Assembly (NCBI GenBank): GCA_944369635.1
Contig: CALVXL010000065.1
Span: 1 to 10,618 of the forward strand
Length of the DNA stretch: 10,618 nt
Source: an uncultured Clostridia bacterium
Lineage (GTDB): Bacteria; Bacillota; Clostridia; Christensenellales; Borkfalkiaceae
Reading direction: 5' to 3'
Part shown: positions 6,403 through 10,618 of the stretch, in pieces
Layout of the letters: the number at the start of each line of letters is the position of its first letter
Position numbering within the stretch: position 1 is the stretch's first letter
Notes under the pieces: generated by a model
What the model saw: the letters and a program-made list of their open reading frames with translations, nothing else
Told to the model about the DNA's origin: nothing
Database searches by the model: none
Program-made: the position numbers and the translations under genes

Positions 6403-8524
6403 GGTTCTGGAAAAAATCAGGGAAACGTACAGCGGCGCCGATCTTGCGCTGTGCGAAAAGGCGTACGAATTCGCAAAGAAAGCGCACGCCAACCAGAAGC
6501 GCGCGTCGGGTGAGGAATATTTCACTCACCCTTGTAACGTTGCCAAAATCTTGATCGATCTGGGACTGGACGCCGCCACCATTGCCGCGGCGTTTTTGCA
6601 CGACGTCATAGAAGATACCCCCGTTTCCGAAGGGGATATCAAGGCGGAATTCGGCGACGAGGTTTTGCAGCTCGTGCAGGGCGTGACCAAACTTGAAAAG
6701 ATCGAATTCACATCGAAAGAGGAAGAGCAGGCGGAAAACTTCCGCAAGATCTTCGTCGCCATGGCAAAGGATATCCGCGTGATCATCATCAAACTGGCGG
6801 ACAGACTGCACAATATGCGCTCGCTCAATTTTCTTTCGCCGGAACGGCAGCAGCGCATGGCGCGCGAAACGTTGGACGTATTCGCGCCGCTTGCGGGCAG
6901 GCTCGGTATTTCGCAGATCAAATGCGAGCTGGAGGATCTTTCTTTAAAATATCTCGAGCCGGAATTTTTCGAATATCTCGTCACCAACATCAACGCAAAA
7001 CTTGCCGAGCGCAGGGAATTCGTCGCGTTCGTGGTGCAGGAAATCCAGAACATTTTAAAAGAAAGCAATATTCAGGGCGAAGTTTTCGGCAGACCCAAGC
7101 ACTTTTACAGCATCTATAAAAAGATGAAGAATCAGAACAAAACGCTCGACCAGATTTACGATCTGACCGCCGTGCGCGTCATCGTAAACACCGTGGACGA
7201 TTGCTATGAAGTGTTCGGAAAAATCCACCACAAGTGGAAGCCCGTGCCGGGACGTATCAAGGATTACATCGCAACGCCTAAGCCGAATATGTATCAGTCG
7301 CTCCATACGACGGTCGTCACCAACTTCGGGCAGACGTTCGAAATACAGATCCGTACCTACGAAATGAACCGCGCGGCGGAATACGGTATCGCGGCGCATT
7401 GGAAATATAAGGAAAACAAAAAGGAAGTGGACGATTTCGACGCCCGCCTTTCCTGGATCCGCGAGGTCATGGAATGGCAGGGCGGCCTGAAAGACAGCAA
7501 GGAGTTCATCGATTCCTTAAAAGGCGATATTTACAGTTCGGAAGTGCTGGTGTTTACCCCGAAAGGTGACGTCATCTCCCTGCCGAAAGACGCCACGCCC
7601 TTCGATTTTGCCTATCAGATCCATTCCGCCGTCGGCAACAAATGCGTCGGCGCGAAGGTCAATTCCAAAATGGTGCCTCTCAACACCCCCTTGCAGGTGG
7701 GCGACGTGGTGGAGATCATCACTTCCCCGAACTCCAAGGGTCCGTCGTGGGATTGGCTCAAAGTTGCAAAAAGCTCCTCCACAAAGGTCAAGATCAAGCA
7801 GTTTTTCAAGCGCGAGATGAAGGAGGAGAACATCAAGACGGGCAAGGCGATGCTCGAGCGCGAGGCGAAGAACAAGGGTTACAATCTGTCCGATCTTCTC
7901 ACCGACAAGGCGTTTGCCAAACTTTCGCAGAGGATGTCTTTTTCGGGACAGGACGAAATGTTCGCTTCCGTAGGGTACGGCGCGGTGACCACCAATCAGG
8001 TGCTCGTCAAGCTCATCGATTATTACAGGCATTCTTCCATCGACTCGCAGGCGAAGATCATCGCTTCCAACAAGAGCCAGACGGGCGGCGTCATCGTCAA
8101 GGGCATGGACAATATCCTCGTGCGCATTGCGGGGTGCTGTAACCCCGTTCCCGGCGACGATATCGTCGGGTTTATCTCGCGGGGCAGGGGCGTTGCCGTG
8201 CACCGCGCGGATTGCCCCAATATGCGCAACGTCGATCCCGAACGGTATATCGAAGTCAGCTGGGCAAACCAGACGGGCACGTCTTTTAACGCCGGCATCA
8301 AGGTCATCGCCAACGATCAGGGCGTCATTTTAGCAAGCGTTTCGCAGGTGGTGGCACAGCTCAATTTTGCAATAACCGCCATCAACGGGCGTATCGATTC
8401 CAAAACCAAGCAGGCGATCGTCGATTTCAACATACGGCTTAATTCCCGTTCCGATCTCGATGCGCTGATCGATAAACTCAAACAAAACAAAAAACTCATC
8501 GACGTTTACAGGACGAGTATCTGA
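6395..8524 (+). CDS. relA: Bifunctional (p)ppGpp synthetase/hydrolase, Rel/RSH family
   Basis: This 709-residue long RSH enzyme makes and degrades the stringent-response alarmone (p)ppGpp. The N-terminal HD hydrolase has HxxQxR (31-36), H45, the HD pair H69-D70 with ED at 73-74, and KLADRLHNMRSL (133-144). The synthetase domain contains RIKD (287-290), an RXKD motif typical of bifunctional enzymes, then MYQSLHTT (299-306), EIQIRT (316-321) and AAEYGIAAHW (327-336). A TGS domain lies at about 384-443. The zinc-finger region includes C581, C582, H603 and C607, and an ACT domain fills about 633-705. Both catalytic halves appear intact. The start overlaps recJ by 8 bases with GGAAAGGA (6378-6385) upstream, so translation is probably coupled. 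The apt gene often found between recJ and relA in Clostridia is absent. Confidence 0.97.
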   Translation: MIEVLEKIRETYSGADLALCEKAYEFAKKAHANQKRASGEEYFTHPCNVAKILIDLGLDAATIAAAFLHDVIEDTPVSEGDIKAEFGDEVLQLVQGVTKLEKIEFTSKEEEQAENFRKIFVAMAKDIRVIIIKLADRLHNMRSLNFLSPERQQRMARETLDVFAPLAGRLGISQIKCELEDLSLKYLEPEFFEYLVTNINAKLAERREFVAFVVQEIQNILKESNIQGEVFGRPKHFYSIYKKMKNQNKTLDQIYDLTAVRVIVNTVDDCYEVFGKIHHKWKPVPGRIKDYIATPKPNMYQSLHTTVVTNFGQTFEIQIRTYEMNRAAEYGIAAHWKYKENKKEVDDFDARLSWIREVMEWQGGLKDSKEFIDSLKGDIYSSEVLVFTPKGDVISLPKDATPFDFAYQIHSAVGNKCVGAKVNSKMVPLNTPLQVGDVVEIITSPNSKGPSWDWLKVAKSSSTKVKIKQFFKREMKEENIKTGKAMLEREAKNKGYNLSDLLTDKAFAKLSQRMSFSGQDEMFASVGYGAVTTNQVLVKLIDYYRHSSIDSQAKIIASNKSQTGGVIVKGMDNILVRIAGCCNPVPGDDIVGFISRGRGVAVHRADCPNMRNVDPERYIEVSWANQTGTSFNAGIKVIANDQGVILASVSQVVAQLNFAITAINGRIDSKTKQAIVDFNIRLNSRSDLDALIDKLKQNKKLIDVYRTSI

Positions 8525-8526
8525 CA

Positions 8527-9132
8527 ATGAAACTATATCATATTTTTACGGGCGAACTCGGCGTGAATTCCTATTTTCTGGTAACCGAGGAAGGGCGCGG
8601 CGCGGTCATCGATCCCGGCGAGGACGCCGAAGCGGTGTTCGCGTTTGCCGCGAAAAAAGGATTTACTTTGGAAAACTGCTATCTGACGCACGGGCATTTC
8701 GATCATATGGGGTGCTGTAAGGCGCTACAGGACGCGGGCGTTAAGATCTACGTTTCCCAAGCCGACGCGGAAAAACTTTATACGGACAAGAACGACGGCG
8801 CTTTGTTCGGGCACAAAACAGAGCCTGTGCATGCCGATTTTACCTTTAATGACGGGGACGTACTCGATTTTTACGGTTTTTTGCTGCGCGTCATGGCGAC
8901 GCCCGGACATACCGCGGGTTCGGTTTGTTTTCTTACGGAACTCGGCATTTTCAGCGGGGATACCCTGTTTTATGAAAGCGTGGGCAGAACCGATCTTTCG
9001 GACGGCAACGACGAGGATATGGCGCGTTCGCTCAAAAAGCTCGTGTCGCTAAAGGGAAATTTCACCGTTTATCCGGGGCACGGCAGGGCTACCACGCTGG
9101 AACACGAAAAGGAGTTCAACCCTTATCTATGA
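8527..9132 (+). CDS. MBL-fold metallo-hydrolase, glyoxalase II-like (YqgX-type)
   Basis: This 201-residue single-domain metallo-beta-lactamase-fold hydrolase carries the full binuclear metal site: THGHFDH (54-60, the HxHxDH motif), H128 in TPGHTAGS, D145 in SGDTLF, and H185 in PGHGRATT. The ending LEHEKEFNPYL is typical of the small glyoxalase II-like group. By family, it would hydrolyse a thioester or similar bond, but the substrate is not determined and a true glyoxalase role is unproven. It has no signal peptide. The start lies 2 bases after the relA stop. The only Shine-Dalgarno-like sequence is AGGA at 8510-8513, 13 bases away, so translation probably depends on ribosomes finishing relA. 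It overlaps hemZ by ATGA. A homologue in this position is usual in clostridial relA-hemZ clusters. Confidence 0.9.
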   Translation: MKLYHIFTGELGVNSYFLVTEEGRGAVIDPGEDAEAVFAFAAKKGFTLENCYLTHGHFDHMGCCKALQDAGVKIYVSQADAEKLYTDKNDGALFGHKTEPVHADFTFNDGDVLDFYGFLLRVMATPGHTAGSVCFLTELGIFSGDTLFYESVGRTDLSDGNDEDMARSLKKLVSLKGNFTVYPGHGRATTLEHEKEFNPYL

Positions 9133-10499
9133 CCACCGACACACCTTACGGGGCGGATCTGAAAGAGGTTATCAATCTCTTTGTGCCCGAAAGCGAACTG
9201 GCGTTTTTCCACACGTTTTCCGCGGAAAACGGATTTTACGAAAACGAAATCGCCGTCGAGGATAAAACCTACCGTTACCGCGATAAAATCCCCGTTGCGG
9301 CGAACGCGTTGGAAAAGAAGCGGTTTGAAAAGCGCAACGTCAAGCTTTCGGCGTATAAAGCGCTCTCGTCCTTTTTCGGCAGGGAGATGCCGTGGGGCGC
9401 GCTGACGGGCATACGTCCCACCAAACTCGCGTATCAGGAGCTGGAACGGAGCAAAACGTTCGCGCCGCTTTTCGACGAAATGCATGTTTCCCGCGCCAAA
9501 CGGGAAATCGTGGAAAAAATTCTCGCCGCGCAGCGCGGCATATATAAAAAGGACGACGAAAATTCCGACTTTTTCGTGTTCGTGCCCTTCTGTCCGTCCA
9601 AGTGCGCGTATTGCTCTTTTATCACGGCGGACATCACGCGTTCGGACAAGTACGTGGGCGCGTTTCTGGACGCGCTGGAAAGGGAAATTTCCGCGGCGTG
9701 GAAGCTCGTTAAAAATCTGCGCTCCGTTTATATCGGCGGCGGAACGCCCGTCGCGCTTTCCGCCGAACAGTTCGAGCGGGTACTGAAAGCCGTGGGAAAG
9801 CACGAGGGGACGGAATACACCGTGGAAGCACGACGCCCCGACTGTATCGACGAAGAAAAGCTCGCGATCATGGAAAAATATAAGGTTACGCGGGTTTGCG
9901 TGAATCCGCAGACCTTTAACGACGAAACGCTCGTCAGGCTCGGCAGAAAGCATACCGCAAAGGATATTTACGAAAAATACGCCATAATCAAGGATCGTTT
10001 TTCCGTCAACATGGATCTCATCGCGGGGCTGGAAGGGGAAACGGCGGAGGACTTTCGCCGTTCGCTCGACGCGGCGATCGACCTTCGTCCCGACAACATC
10101 ACCGTGCATACGCTGTGCTTAAAGCGCGGATCGCTGCTCAAAGAGGAAAAGTCCTATCTTTCGGAGGGCGGCGTTTCCGAAATGATCGAATATGCGCACG
10201 GCGCCCTTGCAAAAGCGGGATATTCGCCCTATTATTTATACCGCCAGAAATATATGGCGGGCAATCTGGAAAACACGGGCTACACGTTGCCGCAGAAAGC
10301 GTGCGTTTACAACGTGGATACCATGGAGGAGATCTCCGCCACCGTCGCCTGCGGCGCGAATGCCGTATCCAAAGCCGTTTTTTGCGGGTGCGAGCGCATA
10401 GAGCGGTATAAAAATCCGAAAGATATCCCTACGTATATCGCCAAGATCGACGAAGTGATCGCGGAAAAGGAAAAGCTTTTCGCGGGAAAAAGGAGATAA
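9129..10499 (+). CDS. hemZ: Radical SAM protein HemZ, coproporphyrinogen dehydrogenase family
   Basis: This 456-residue protein is of the HemN-related HemZ type, proposed to carry out oxygen-independent oxidative decarboxylation of coproporphyrinogen III in heme synthesis. Residues 1-145 form the HemZ-specific N-terminal region, including WGALTGIRPTKLAY (89-102). The radical SAM core has C155-x3-C159-x2-C162, YIGGGTP (201-207), RVCVNPQTFNDETL (255-268), LGRKHT (271-276) and NMDLIAGLEGE (294-304). The conserved EAGRPD segment reads EARRPD (233-238), a Gly-to-Arg change at R235. The start ATG overlaps the previous stop (ATGA). AAAAGGAG (9107-9114) lies upstream with a rather long 14-base spacing. 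It is the last gene of the operon before a terminator. Substrate is assigned by family only; no other heme gene is in view. Confidence 0.92.
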   Translation: MTTDTPYGADLKEVINLFVPESELAFFHTFSAENGFYENEIAVEDKTYRYRDKIPVAANALEKKRFEKRNVKLSAYKALSSFFGREMPWGALTGIRPTKLAYQELERSKTFAPLFDEMHVSRAKREIVEKILAAQRGIYKKDDENSDFFVFVPFCPSKCAYCSFITADITRSDKYVGAFLDALEREISAAWKLVKNLRSVYIGGGTPVALSAEQFERVLKAVGKHEGTEYTVEARRPDCIDEEKLAIMEKYKVTRVCVNPQTFNDETLVRLGRKHTAKDIYEKYAIIKDRFSVNMDLIAGLEGETAEDFRRSLDAAIDLRPDNITVHTLCLKRGSLLKEEKSYLSEGGVSEMIEYAHGALAKAGYSPYYLYRQKYMAGNLENTGYTLPQKACVYNVDTMEEISATVACGANAVSKAVFCGCERIERYKNPKDIPTYIAKIDEVIAEKEKLFAGKRR

Positions 10500-10505
10500 G
10501 TTTTG

Positions 10506-10562
10506 CCGCCGTATTGCCGAAACGCAACGTATGCGCATACGTTTTTCTTGTTTTTACGGCGG
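10506..10562 (+). terminator. Nested terminator structure after hemZ
   Basis: The 18-base perfect palindrome AACGTATGCGCATACGTT (10526-10543) can fold into a 7-bp stem with loop GCGC. It runs into TTTCTTGTTTTT, which makes a good intrinsic terminator. An outer 8-bp pairing, CCGCCGTA (10506-10513) with TACGGCGG (10555-10562), encloses it. The outer stem would sequester the T-run, so the two foldings may compete. The structure starts 6 bases past the hemZ stop. Confidence 0.75.
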
Positions 10563-10577
10563 AATTTTACTTTAACG

Positions 10578-10618
10578 GGCGCGCATCGTCAAAGGTTTGC
10601 GCGCCGGGGACGATCGGG
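10578..10618 (+). other. GC-rich hairpin at the window edge, with possible loop-tail pairing
   Basis: GGCGCGCA (10578-10585) pairs with TGCGCGCC (10598-10605) around a 12-base loop. The loop begins TCGTC (10586-10590), complementary to GACGA at 10609-10613 just downstream. A pseudoknot or an alternative fold is therefore possible. No coding region is visible here. In Clostridia hisS often follows hemZ, so this may be the leader of such a gene, but nothing in the window shows that. Confidence 0.4.

Noticed and set aside
9123..10109. Long open frame on the minus strand opposite hemZ (328 codons)
   Set aside because: It lies fully antisense to a gene with clear family motifs, shows no recognisable domain and has an arginine/phenylalanine-rich composition typical of shadow frames in GC-rich codons.
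10500..10618. T-box leader for a downstream aminoacyl-tRNA synthetase gene
   Set aside because: hisS often follows hemZ in Clostridia, but I see no T-box consensus or specifier stem in the bases available, and the window ends too early.
1..10618. Mobile elements, CRISPR arrays, tRNA or rRNA genes
   Set aside because: I saw no transposase or integrase motifs, no regularly spaced direct repeats, and no tRNA- or rRNA-like sequence; the intergenic spaces are short and accounted for by hairpins and promoters.

Overview
The window looks like a chromosomal housekeeping stretch from a member of the Clostridia. I base this on the SCIFF precursor/maturase pair followed by secD, secF, recJ, a bifunctional Rel, an MBL-fold hydrolase and hemZ. 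From general knowledge, that order is a recurrent clostridial neighbourhood. Base composition is moderately GC-rich by eye. Together with the divergent SecF, this suggests an uncultured gut-type lineage rather than a classical AT-rich Clostridium; that placement is inference. All genes lie on the + strand, and no stretch over 300 bases lacks a gene.

Layout. (1) 1-1493: the 3' end of a SCIFF (six cysteines in forty-five residues) peptide gene, scfA, a perfect hairpin, then the radical SAM/SPASM maturase scfB. Together they make a thioether-crosslinked peptide (ranthipeptide). (2) 1494-1651: a hairpin terminator, a near-consensus sigma-A promoter embedded in an inverted repeat, and a leader with further small palindromes. 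(3) 1652-3865: secD and secF, accessory subunits of the Sec translocon. SecD keeps its TM4 aspartate, but SecF has lost the polar residues expected in TM3 and TM4. (4) 3866-4089: a terminator, a weak possible promoter and two GC-rich hairpins in the recJ leader. (5) 4090-10499: a tightly packed operon of recJ (ssDNA exonuclease), relA (ppGpp synthetase/hydrolase), an MBL-fold hydrolase and hemZ (radical SAM, coproporphyrinogen dehydrogenase family). The junctions are an 8-base overlap, a 2-base gap and a 4-base overlap, so translational coupling is likely. (6) 10500-10618: a nested terminator structure and the start of another structured, apparently non-coding segment.

Most of the window is conserved core biology. 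I did not find a wholly new system. The points most worth following up are the SecF subunit lacking its expected proton-relay residues, the overlapping double CX3CX2C motif in ScfB, the SCIFF peptide with a charged tail, and the palindromic architecture around the secD promoter and upstream of recJ.
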